Positions 1-9,152 of a stretch of DNA of 64,000 nucleotides are shown here, in pieces. This DNA is from Microplitis mediator. Its lineage: Eukaryota > Arthropoda > Insecta > Hymenoptera > Braconidae. Below the pieces are notes generated by a model. The model was not told where the DNA came from, ran no database searches, and was given only the letters and a program-made list of their open reading frames with translations. The DNA lies in contig NC_079975.1 in assembly GCF_029852145.1 (NCBI RefSeq), positions 24,371,364 to 24,435,363 of the forward strand. The letters are read 5' to 3'. The position numbers were made by a program, and so were the translations under genes. The first letter of the stretch is position 1. Each line of letters opens with the position of its first letter.

Positions 1-100
1 TAGAAAAATATTAAATACTAATTGACGCTTACGAAACCAATCGGAGTTATGGGAATAATCGGGGTTGAATTATTTCAAAAAACGTTACTGATTTCGAAAA

Positions 101-609
101 TACAGTAGGACCTCGTTATAAGACTACGCGTTATAAGACTCTTCCTTTAATTTGTTAAAACTCGCTCGGAACGCTTCCCCTACCAACTCAATAAAAGTTT
201 TGCTCCGGAATCTCGCTATAAGACCAACGACCAGCACACCCTGATAAAACAACTGAATTCGACCGAATTGAAAATTTCAATTCTGTTATATTCTGTCAAA
301 TTCTGCAAAACAGAATTCAACTGAATTTAAAATTTGAATTTGAATTAAACAGAATAAAACCGATTTAAAAATTTCAAATTCGTTTTAATTCAGTTCAATA
401 CAGATTCAGAACTAGAAATTGGAGAATTATTTTCGAATTAATCAGAATTATTTAAATTCGTTTTAATTTGGACAAATTCTGGTTTTCCTGCTGAATTAAA
501 CAGAATTCATTTTTAAGTTAGGTACTGAATTAACAGAATTTATCTCAATTAAATAGAATTAAAAATTTAATTCTGTTCAATTCGATCGGATTCAGTTGTT
601 TAATCAGGG
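101..609. repeat. Nested MITE fragments; complete CCCTGAT-type foldback element
   Basis: Positions 101-230 look like one half of an element beginning ACAGTAGGACCTCGTTATAA, with a second internal TATAAGAC repeat. Positions about 238-609 form a complete foldback element: it starts CCCTGATAAAACAACTGAAT and ends with the reverse complement, TTCAGTTGTTTAATCAGGG. Its interior is built of AATTC/GAATT-rich sequence. The same family recurs at 19927-21144 and 30327-30510, which supports a mobile element. The rest of 1-1114 shows no exon that could be recognised. Confidence 0.75.
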
Positions 610-1114
610 TGACTAAAATCGAGATAAAATGTACATACAAAGATTACACAAAAAGTCTTATTTCGTTAAATTTTACGAGAATTTGCGGTCATTTTGTGGC
701 GGTACAAAAACCGTAGAATCACCACTATTTTTATTTAAATTTTTCAAGCGTCTAAAACTGGCCCTAAAGTGGCCAAAAACGGTACCTCTACTCCATAGAT
801 AGCTTATATTTGAAAATTCTGTAGCTGTTTTTCCATTACATTTCCGTGATCCTATTGATATTTTAATTATATAAAACTTGTAAAATTCATAAATTGGTGG
901 AATTCCGAAACTTAACCCTTACCAAAAACGTAAACAGTAATCACAAAATTCGTATTTTATGTGATTTCCAATTATGTAGCAGAATTCCTTACACAATCAA
1001 TAATAATAATATTCGAAATTTTTAATTAAATACGTAATTAAATACTGAAAGAATAATTAGTTACTAAAAATTAAAGATATATTTTGTTATTGACTAATTT
1101 ATGTATCATCTCAC

Positions 1115-1166
1115 CTTGTCCAGCACCAGTGACTAATATACGCTTAGATTCAAATGAAATATTCAT
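1115..1166 (-). CDS. DCXR: L-xylulose/dicarbonyl reductase-like SDR, first coding exon only
   Basis: This 52-bp exon reads ATG, then 17 codons, then G|GTGAGA. The peptide is MNISFESKRILVTGAGQ-G. It holds the TGxxxGxG start of the Rossmann NAD(P)H-binding fold of short-chain dehydrogenases. The N-terminus (short ISF lead, KR(I/V)LVTGAGQG) is the one typical of L-xylulose/dicarbonyl reductase, a cytosolic enzyme that reduces xylulose and alpha-dicarbonyls with NADPH. The exon ends in phase 1 with a good donor. The remaining exons would lie at lower coordinates; none was found in 1-1114, so the gene leaves the window on the left. The assignment rests on 18 residues but the motif is distinctive. 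Another SDR, such as a carbonyl reductase, is the main alternative. Confidence 0.7.
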
Positions 1167-1689
1167 GTTATCAATTCAAGATTTATTAACGCACTGAAAA
1201 TTTAATTATCTTGACTATATTTATATAATTTTATGTAAATAATAAAGACATAACTGACGATACCAATGAAAAAATATATTATATAAGCGATAAGATTAAA
1301 AGTGAGGATATATATGCTAATAAAAGTACATGCATAAAAGTATTCATAATCTTCTGGTATGTACACATAAATACATATTTGGTATCATTAAAAAATATAT
1401 GCTATCAAATATATATTGTAGTATTTCAGAACTTATAAATTAATATCACTTATACTACAATGATAACACACTCAAGCTATAAATAACAACACTTCAATTA
1501 ACAGCAGTAAAAGAAAAGGCAAGAGATATAGTTTATTGATATACAGATGTATGCTGTTATGCTGTCAAATTAAGTCTAACTGATTCTAGTCGTATGGCAC
1601 GCCGTTTTACTATTTAATGCCATAAAATTTTCCAACAAAATAAAAAATAATTCTATTTTTAAAATTTGAAGAAATATTTAAAACTGTAT

Positions 1690-1880
1690 TTTTTTTTATG
1701 TGGGGACATAATTAAATTTATATATCATTATGTCCTGACATAAAATTAAATCAAAATACATAGTAGGAGATACAAAATATTCTAAGTTATCATTATGTTC
1801 AGAAATAAATTTAATTATTTATTATTATGTCGGGATATAATGATATATAAATTTTATTATGTCCCCACATAAAAAAAAAC
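1690..1880. repeat. Small foldback, ends TTTTTTATGTGGGGACATAA
   Basis: The left end TTTTTTATGTGGGGACATAA is matched by an inverted copy ending near 1880 (TTATGTCCCCACATAAAA). The interior repeats the ATTATGTC motif. It looks like a non-autonomous inverted-repeat element; no coding potential. Confidence 0.65.
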
Positions 1881-2066
1881 ATTGTATTATAATTATGTGT
1901 AGACTAAATATCTATTGGGTTCGGCAAACTTTTCAACAATAGAAATATTTAAAATTATGCTAGTACATAATTATAACTTGAACATTAAAATTTTTTTCCC
2001 TACATAAACGAAATGGTTTAATTTTATTATGCGTTGATATAAAAAAAAATTTATGTCACAGCTCAT

Positions 2067-2430
2067 CCCTGATTAAAAAAGTGAATTGAAAAGTATTGAA
2101 AAAGATGAGAAATGAATCCTTTCGAATACTTTCTATACCCCAAGGTTTTCATTTTGACATAAAATGAATACTTTTCAATCCCAAAATAATAAAAGAATTT
2201 CTGAACTTCCGAGGAATTGAAAAAGATTGAAATGAATTGAAATTTTTGAATCTTTCTGAATCCTTCTCAATTCTCAATTCTTTTCAATATTTTCGAATTC
2301 CACTTTGGAATTGGAAAGTATTCAAACGATCGAAATTTCAATTCCATTCAATACTTTCCAAAACCGCCGAGGGATTGAAAAGAATTGAAATAATTTTCAA
2401 TACTTTTCAATTCACTTTTTTAATCAAGGA
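2067..2430. repeat. Foldback element, CCCTGATTAAAAAAGTGAAT ends
   Basis: The left end CCCTGATTAAAAAAGTGAAT and the right end CACTTTTTTAATCAAGG are inverted copies. The interior is a run of GAATTGAAAAG-type units. The termini share CCCTGATTAAA with the elements at 238-609 and 19927-21144, so it may be a divergent relative of that family. The short ORF at 2237-2446 lies inside it and is not a gene. Confidence 0.7.
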
Positions 2431-2731
2431 TAATTTTAATTTTTAATAATATTATGTACAGTCATAATTTAAATTTAAAAATTTTTATTATGTACTAACA
2501 TAATTTTTACTGTCACGGTCGAATTTTTATTATTTTCCCACATAATTTTAATTCCAACTAAAAATTTTCCAATGGCATAAAAATAACTAAGCTAATAAAA
2601 ATTATTGTGCTACATAATAATAATTAGATATATAAATATTATGACAGCATATAAATATAATTCTAGCATTTTCATTATGTACATAATTTTAATTCAGAAT
2701 GCCTGAATATCTAAAAAATTAATATATTATT

Positions 2732-4086
2732 CCCGTGTAAAAAAAATTCGTTCAAAAAAGATTCCAAAAAAGTTCCGCATGTGAAACTTCTAAACATGAG
2801 ACAGATTAGAACTTCGAATGGAACTTTTTTGGAACGTTAGTAATCTTGATGGAAAAAAAAAAGTTTTTATGAGCAAATTTAGAGTCAAAAAAGGACGTTC
2901 TTGAAAGTTTTTGGAATTTTTTATGGGCGTTTTTTTTAGTTCTATAAAAAATTCAAATGTAGTGATTTTTGAATTATTTTGGCATGTTTCTAGAACGTCT
3001 TTAGTCTACAAAAGATGCAAAAGTAGTGATTTTGGAATGCCTTTTTTAGTCCATAAAAAAGTCAAAAGTGGTGATTCTGGAACTTTTTTGGAATGTTTTT
3101 GGAACGTCTTTTTTAGCTTCCAAAAAATGTCAAAAGTGGTGATTATGGAACTTTTTTGGAATGTTTTTGGAACGTCTATTTTAGTTCTATAACAGGTTGT
3201 AAAGATTTTTTGACGGGTTGTAAACGATTTTTTGACTATTTTTGAATGTTTTTGGAACGTCTTTTTTAGCTTCCAAAAAATGTCAAAAGTGGTGATTCTG
3301 GAACTTTTTTGGAATGTTTTTGGAACGTCTATTTTAGTTCTATAACAGGTTGTAAAGATTTTTTGACGGGTTGTAAACGATTTTTTGACTATTTTTGAAT
3401 GTTTTTGGAACGTCTTTTTTAGCTTCCAAAAAATGTCAAAAGTGGTGATTCTGGAACTTTTTTGGAATGTTTTTGGAACGTCTATTTTAGTTCTATAACA
3501 GGTTGTAAAGATTTTTTGACGGGTTGTAAACGATTTTTTGACTATTTTTGAATGTTTTTGGAACGTCTTTTTTAGCTTCCAAAAAATGTCAAAAGTGGTG
3601 ATTATGGAACTTTTTTGGAATGTTTTTGGAACGTCTATTTTAGTTCTATAACAGGTTGTAAAGATTTTTTGACGGGTTGTAAACGATTTTTTGACTATTT
3701 TTGAATGTTTTTGGAACGTCTTTTTTAGCTTCCAAAAAATGTCAAAAGTGGTGATTCTGGAACTTTTTTGGAATGTTTTTGGAACGTCTATTTTAGTTCT
3801 ATAACAGGTTGTAAAGATTTTTTGACGGGTTGTAAACGATTTTTTGACTATTTTTGAATGTTTTTGGAACGTCTTTTTTAGCTTCCAAAAAATGTCAAAA
3901 GTGGTGATTATGGAACTTTTTTGAAATGTCCATAAATTCCAAAAACTTTCCAAGAACGTCCATAAAAATTTTTTTTACCATCAGAATTACTAACGTTCCA
4001 AAAAAGTTCTAATCTGTCTCATGTTTAGAAGTTCCACATACGGAACTCTTTTGGAATCTTTTTGGAACGAATTTTTTTTACACGGG
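2732..4086. repeat. Foldback element carrying a 153-bp tandem array
   Basis: Terminal inverted repeats are CCCGTGTAAAAAAAATTCGT at the left and its inverse at the right (ATTTTTTTTACACGGG). The arms extend about 100 bp through GATTCCAAAAAAGTTCCGCA-like sequence. Between them, about 3098-3925, is a tandem array with an exact 153-bp period: the marker AGCTTCCAAAAAATGTC recurs at 3115, 3268, 3421, 3574, 3727 and 3880. Copies differ mainly at one site (GATTCTGG or GATTATGG). Because 153 is divisible by 3, the array gives an artificial 315-aa minus-strand ORF. A sister copy without the array lies at 48229-48701. Confidence 0.9.
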
Positions 4087-4110
4087 TTAGCTCTAATAAC
4101 TCAAAATCAG

Positions 4111-4591
4111 AATACGGCAGTAGCTTGAAGTTAACTTGTGGATAAGGTGGCTACCAGGGTGGTTCCGCTTCCCCTTTGTCGGTAACTTGAAACGCTGCTC
4201 TGACATCAGTGGAAAAGCTAAAATGTCATCCGATTGTTACCCTACTCCACTGTTTATATTTTTATATTTACATTTCATTTTACATACCGTATCAAGTTCA
4301 CCAAGTATACAAATAAATATTTTCAACACCTGTTGAAATTAGTAAGTTTTAAAATTTAACTGATTATTGCTTACGATAATTAATTTTATTACAACTAAAT
4401 AAATTTTATATAAATTAATAATTTTGTGTAGATAAGACATATCAGGATGATCGTCATCGGAAATATTTATCACGATTGATTTTACTGCCAAAGGTTAAGA
4501 GATTCAGTTAGTAAACAAAAAAATCACAAGTTGCAGAGATTATTGATGAATGTAAATCAAGAGAATTAGTGATTTAAATTTACATATAAAA
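4111..4591 (+). promoter_or_regulatory. Possible 5' region of the small ORF at 4592
   Basis: The segment 4130-4245 is less AT-rich than its surroundings and includes ACATCAGTGG, which resembles an arthropod initiator. A plausible splice acceptor (AAGTTGCAG) lies near 4538, before the ATG at 4592, so a 5'-UTR intron is possible. This is inference only. Confidence 0.25.
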
Positions 4592-4795
4592 ATGTATACT
4601 AATATGACAACAGTGGCGGTCTTACAACCTGGAGGAGTTTTTCATCGAGCTTTAATTTTCATGTTTAAATTGGCATGGAAATCACGATTTCGATTGCCCG
4701 TTCTTATGGTCGCTGCGTTTGTCATCATGGATATAAGAATGCAACTTGAAATAGATGTTCATGTGAGAGATGCTGACAATAATCAGAATCCATAG
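4592..4795 (+). CDS. Small predicted protein (67 aa) with one hydrophobic segment
   Basis: This is a single-exon ORF of 67 codons starting at an ATG in an A-rich context and ending in TAG. Codon and residue use is balanced and unlike the repeat-derived ORFs nearby. It has a basic stretch around residues 28-35, then a hydrophobic stretch (LPVLMVAAFVIM) at about residues 36-47, then a charged C-terminal part (HVRDADNNQNP). It could be a small membrane protein, or the last coding exon of a longer gene whose upstream part is non-coding or missed. No family was recognised and no function is proposed. Confidence 0.45.
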   Translation: MYTNMTTVAVLQPGGVFHRALIFMFKLAWKSRFRLPVLMVAAFVIMDIRMQLEIDVHVRDADNNQNP

Positions 4796-7204
4796 ACTTC
4801 TTACTTTTATTTATATTTATTTTATGTCAGTTATATTATTCATTTTCTACTAGACATTAAAAGTTTTTTAAAATATAAAAGCTGTTTTGAATTTGATTTT
4901 CAAAAATTTAGATCAGATCGCTTGATGTTTCAAGATTTGATGATACAAAGTGTGATTATATATATTATTAGTGATAAGTTTATGTGTGTATATATGTAAA
5001 CACTATATATTTTTAGCCAATTTTAGAATTTTAATTTGAATGGTTTTTGTTGCAATCGAAATGATATTTAAATCAGTTGACGTCCGACATGATTTTTTAT
5101 ACTTTATAAAACGATTGTTGACTATTACGTTTATGTGATTGGGTTAAAAAAGTTTTTTTAAATTAAGGGCTTTCTCAGACGGTGTCCTCTGGTTTTTAAA
5201 AATATTCATGACTCAACTGTTGAAATTGTATTAAAATTTTATTAATTAAAGAAACATTAAAACCCTAATTGAAAAAGGACGAGTTGCAGTTTCACCGAGG
5301 TACAGAATTTAAAAAAAAATGAAAATTGATATCAATGGGAGTTAAAGGGAATTTCGAAAGTAAATTTCAGTAAAATTTTCATGTCAATTTTATAATTAGA
5401 ATTTTAAGTTTTGTAAACGAAAATTTACTTAGCGAATTTCGTTTAACTCCCAATTGATATCAACTGCAAGTCATTTTTTTTTTAATTCTGTATCAGTGAA
5501 ACTGCAACTCGTTGTCCTTTTTTCAATTAATGCATTAATTTTTTTTTAATTAATTAATACAATTGTGACAGTTGAGTCATTGACTATTTTAAAAAAGTAG
5601 GAGCAGGGCTGAAAATTTCCTTAAGATCATTCTTAGACAATAACCCTCACTTTTTAAAATTTTCAATGACTTTCAACTGTCATAAGTGTATCAAAATTTT
5701 ATCAGTTAATTAAAATAAAATTAAAACCTTAATTAAAAAAATGACAACATCCATATGATGTAGATTGAAAAAAAAATTACTTGCAGTTGTTGTCAATTAG
5801 AAGCTATAAAAAATTTGTTGAATAAATTCAAGCAAAATCGTCATGTTAAGATTGTAATTCGAAATTTCAAATTTTGGAAACTAAAATTGATTTTAACTAA
5901 ACAATTTTTTAAAAATTCTTTATCCTGGAAAAATTTTAATGCTGACTTTTTTCAGTTAAAGCTCTAATTTGTTTTAATTAATTCACGAAATTTTAATACA
6001 ATCATCCCAGATAGCATTCAAGTCGGAATGATTGCTTTACTTAGTCTTTTTGAAGGCGTCCTTAAGAAGTCTTATGATGACTTCTTAAAGGTGTAATTTT
6101 TAAGAAATCTTAATTAAGAGTTCTTGAAGACTCCATAAATAAGACATCAGTTTTGTGACGTCTAATGTATTCTTTTTTTTAACTTCTTTGAAGTCAAAAT
6201 TAAGAGCTCCTTAAGACGTCATGGTAAATTCAAACTGAAGTCTTATTTGTGAAGTCAGAAAAAATAACTCTTTGAGAATTCTTTTTAAAGGCGTCTTACT
6301 GAGTTCGCTAGGTGGCTCATTCGACATCTTGAGAACTTCTTAAAGACTTCTTTAAGATGTTGATAAGACGTCCAAATCGTAAATAGGAACCAGTGCTGTC
6401 ATCGTGGGATATTTTTACCCCTTCCCGTGGTGAAATAGCATGGAGTATAATGGCAGGAGGGGGTAAAAATTTCCCACAATCTAGCCGCACTGATAGGAAC
6501 TCATTCAGAACTCATATCATCGAGACGTCATTTTGCTATCTGGGATAGTTAAATATTATTGAGTATTTGAAAAAAGTAGGGAGGGGCTGTCTGAGAATGC
6601 CTTCAAACTCATAGAAAAGAAAATATTAACGTCGTAACCAGAATTTTTGAGCTCGAAAAAGCGGAAAACTTTTTAGCTGACACTTCAGTTCTTTTTTTTT
6701 ACTCGACAAATTAATTTCATTTTAGTATAACTGTTTCAGGAGAATAATTCGATTTTATATAAAATTTTTCCATACTATTAGTGATAAATTTTTTTTTCGA
6801 TAAAATATTCGATCAAAAAATAAATAAAGTTAAACAGAAAATAATTATTTTACGTATAAGAGATTGAATAAATATTAAATTAAAAGTTTAATTATCAAGT
6901 ATTCAAAATTATTATTACTACATATATTGTAACTGTAATTTACTTGTAAAAATTTTTATAAATAACTAAATGCTCATTAAGAAAAGAAAAAAAACAGATA
7001 TCAGTTGAGAAATTTCATCAAATATAATACAATGAAACCTTTTGTATTTCTTAATTAAAATTTTTTTAAGGTTTCCACTTTGGTATATATATAAAAAGAA
7101 TTGTAAATATTTGCTCATAATTATAAATCATTACCTTAGAGTGTTTGTTGTAATATTTAATTTATATTAAAATACTATACTATTAATATAACGAGTAATT
7201 AATA
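4796..7204. other. Intergenic with nested foldbacks
   Basis: About 5145-6600 is a nested set. An outer inverted pair (GGGCTTTCTCAGACGG near 5165, inverse near 6580) encloses a second inverted repeat: AAAAGGACGAGTTGCAGTTT near 5273, inverse near 5500. It also encloses the GACGTC-rich element at 6005-6546. The remainder (6600-7204) is AT-rich and no gene was seen. Confidence 0.6.
6005..6546. repeat. GACGTC-type foldback MITE, copy 1
   Basis: Left end TCCCAGATAGCATTCAAGTC and right end GACGTCATTTTGCTATCTGGGA are inverted copies. The interior is rich in GACTTCTTAAAG and GACGTC units. Related copies lie at 10063-10662 and 16925-17356. This copy has its own insertion at about 6390-6498 (GTGGGATATTTTTACCCC, inverse GGGGTAAAAATTTCCCAC). 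The TTAA near 6345 is intact here and is occupied in the copy at 10063. Confidence 0.85.
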
Positions 7205-8760
7205 ATGTTTATAAATTCTAGTACTTATTTTATATATTTTTTTATTTTAAATGTTTTAATTATTAAAATATATACTAGAGAAACTTTAACTTCTGATGAA
7301 GATACTGTTCTTCCGCCGATGACAGTTATGGTAAAAAATAATAAACTTTTTAAGTTACTGTTAATTGTTTTGAAATTAATTAATTAAAGTAATTACAGAG
7401 TGACTCGTTACGTGGAAAATTGTCTGAAAGTCGGGCTCAAAGTCCTTGTATTATTGAATATCAAATAGTAAGTATTATTTATTTATTTATTAAAAGTATG
7501 TGTGTAGTTAGAAACCAAGAAAGTAATTAATTTCTTGTTTAAAAGTAATTTGCGATTAAAAAAAAAATAATTTACGCGGGTATTGAGATTCATTTTTTAA
7601 AAATTTCACTAAAGAAAATTTGTATGGAATTCAGTGGCGGATTATTTTTATTCGAAGCTGGCTGATTTAAGTTTGAAAAACATAAAAAAATATGTATTTT
7701 ATTAATTCAATACTTAGATAGGGCTGTAGGTTTCAAAATTACTAGTCAGAACTTTATAAAATTTAATAGGGTAAGAGAACCAGCACCCGATCAAAGAACT
7801 AGTACCTAATCATTCTATGTATTAGTATATTTATACTCAGTAAAATCTAGTAAATATAGATATACAAATATATGAGTGATCGAGTACTAGTTCCCTGATC
7901 GGGTACTGGGTCTCTACCTTATAAAAAGAAGAATTTTTTAGCGCGAGAAATTTTTCTTTGCCTTAAGAAATTTCTGCATTCTGAATTGAAAACAAAAATT
8001 TTATTGGGGCGAGAAAAAATTTCTTACAGCTACACAGCCCGTGTAAAAAAAAATTCGTTCCAAAACAATTCCAATCAAATTTTAATGATATTTTAATTTT
8101 GTTTATTTATAACTGAAAATAAGTAAAGGCGTACTTTTACGTAATTGATCTAATCGATTGATATCCGACTTAGAAAACAGTTTTAATATAAATTAAGTTT
8201 CTGTTTTAAGTTCACTTAATGAATTAACGTCAATTTTTTAATAATAAATTTATAAATTTTACCAAATTGGTTTAAAAATTTTCGTAACAGTTTTCAAATT
8301 TATACTTTTAAAAAATGTAACAAAAATATCCATCTTTTTCTAATTTCTAATTCCTGACACTCCCCCCATGAAAAAAATTTATTAAAAAAATATATGTTAG
8401 AATATAAAAAAAATATATTTTTAATATAAAAAAAATATATTAAAAATATATAAATATATATAAAATATTTATAAAAAAAATATTTTAAATAGCTAATTAA
8501 AAATATATCTTAGAATGTATAAAAAAAACATGTATAAAAATATACAAAAAATATATTTTTTTTTTATTTTAACATATATTTTTTTTATAAATTTTTTTTA
8601 TGGGGGTCCGTTGAATTAAGAAACCATTAACTAAATTAATCAGTGAATTTTTTTTTTTTAGACAAAACGAAAAATAGGCGAATGTGTAAAACTCACAGGA
8701 AGTATACGCGGATGTGTTTCCGGTTCATTTGTCAATCCATTCCACCCTGATTGCTTGTAA
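7205..8760 (+). CDS. Secreted four-cysteine peptide precursor (97 aa, three exons)
   Basis: Exons are 7205-7330, 7399-7467 and 8662-8760, joined in phase 0 across ATG|GTAAAA...TTACAG and ATA|GTAAGT...TTTTAG, and ending in TAA. The 97-residue product begins with a strongly hydrophobic segment (about residues 6-23, YFIYFFILNVLIIKIY), read as a signal peptide. An acidic, serine-rich spacer follows (TSDEDTVLPPM), then a C-terminal region with four cysteines spaced C-x13-C-x8-C-x12-C. A dibasic KR precedes the last three cysteines, in the motif GECVKLTGSIRGC followed by PFHPDC. The layout suits a processed secreted peptide, such as a neuropeptide, hormone-like, venom or antimicrobial peptide. I do not recognise the family. 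Small foldbacks sit in intron 2. The C16orf89-like gene starts 393 bp downstream on the same strand. Confidence 0.7.
7767..7921. repeat. Small foldback in intron of the peptide gene
   Basis: The left half AACTAGTACCTAATCA... is mirrored by GAGTACTAGTTCCCTGATCG..., with ATATATTTGTATATCTATAT at the centre. A sister copy lies at about 46609-46740. A second foldback, of the GGCGCGAAAAATTT type, directly follows (7921-8035). Confidence 0.65.
8361..8607. repeat. CCCCCATGAAAAAAATTTAT foldback
   Basis: It opens CCCCCCATGAAAAAAATTTA and closes with the inverse AAATTTTTTTTATGGGGGT. The interior is an AATATAT-rich imperfect palindrome. It lies in intron 2 of the secreted-peptide gene. A related copy is at about 23172-23475. 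Confidence 0.7.
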
Positions 8761-9152
8761 AAAAAAATACCGTAATCAGTTATTAATGCTCTTATTAAAT
8801 TTATATTTATAAATTTATACATTTATAAAAAATTATTATCGACTTAAAAAAAATAAATAAATATTTGCCATGTGATACAAAGTCTATTGATTTAAATAAT
8901 AAAATAAAGCCTTGACATCATGATTGATTTTATTAAATCCCACTTGAGCTGAGGTGATATATTCGAATTAGTCTCGATGAGAAAAATCTATAAGAATCAT
9001 GAGAGTGCAATCGCGGATTTATTAGGACTTTAAACAATTTAGGTGAATAAACAAATGTTTGTTTAACTGATAAATCGGCTGTTGGTTGGTGGGGATTTTC
9101 AGCAGTATAAAGTAAGACGTTTGTTTCTTCCGTGGGTAGTTTTAAACAAAGA

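Larger units (their letters stand above)
1167..4110. other. Intergenic, AT-rich, repeat-filled; no gene seen
   Basis: Between the DCXR-like exon and the small ORF at 4592 this stretch holds foldback repeats, listed separately, and TTATGT/ACATAA-rich low-complexity sequence (about 1980-2060 and 2430-2700). No splice-compatible coding exon was recognised on either strand. The 315-aa minus-strand ORF at 3006-3953 is produced by a 153-bp tandem array. Confidence 0.6.

Noticed and set aside
3006..3953. 315-aa repetitive ORF on the minus strand
   Set aside because: It is the reverse strand of the 153-bp tandem array inside a foldback element; no start context, no splice logic and no protein-like composition.
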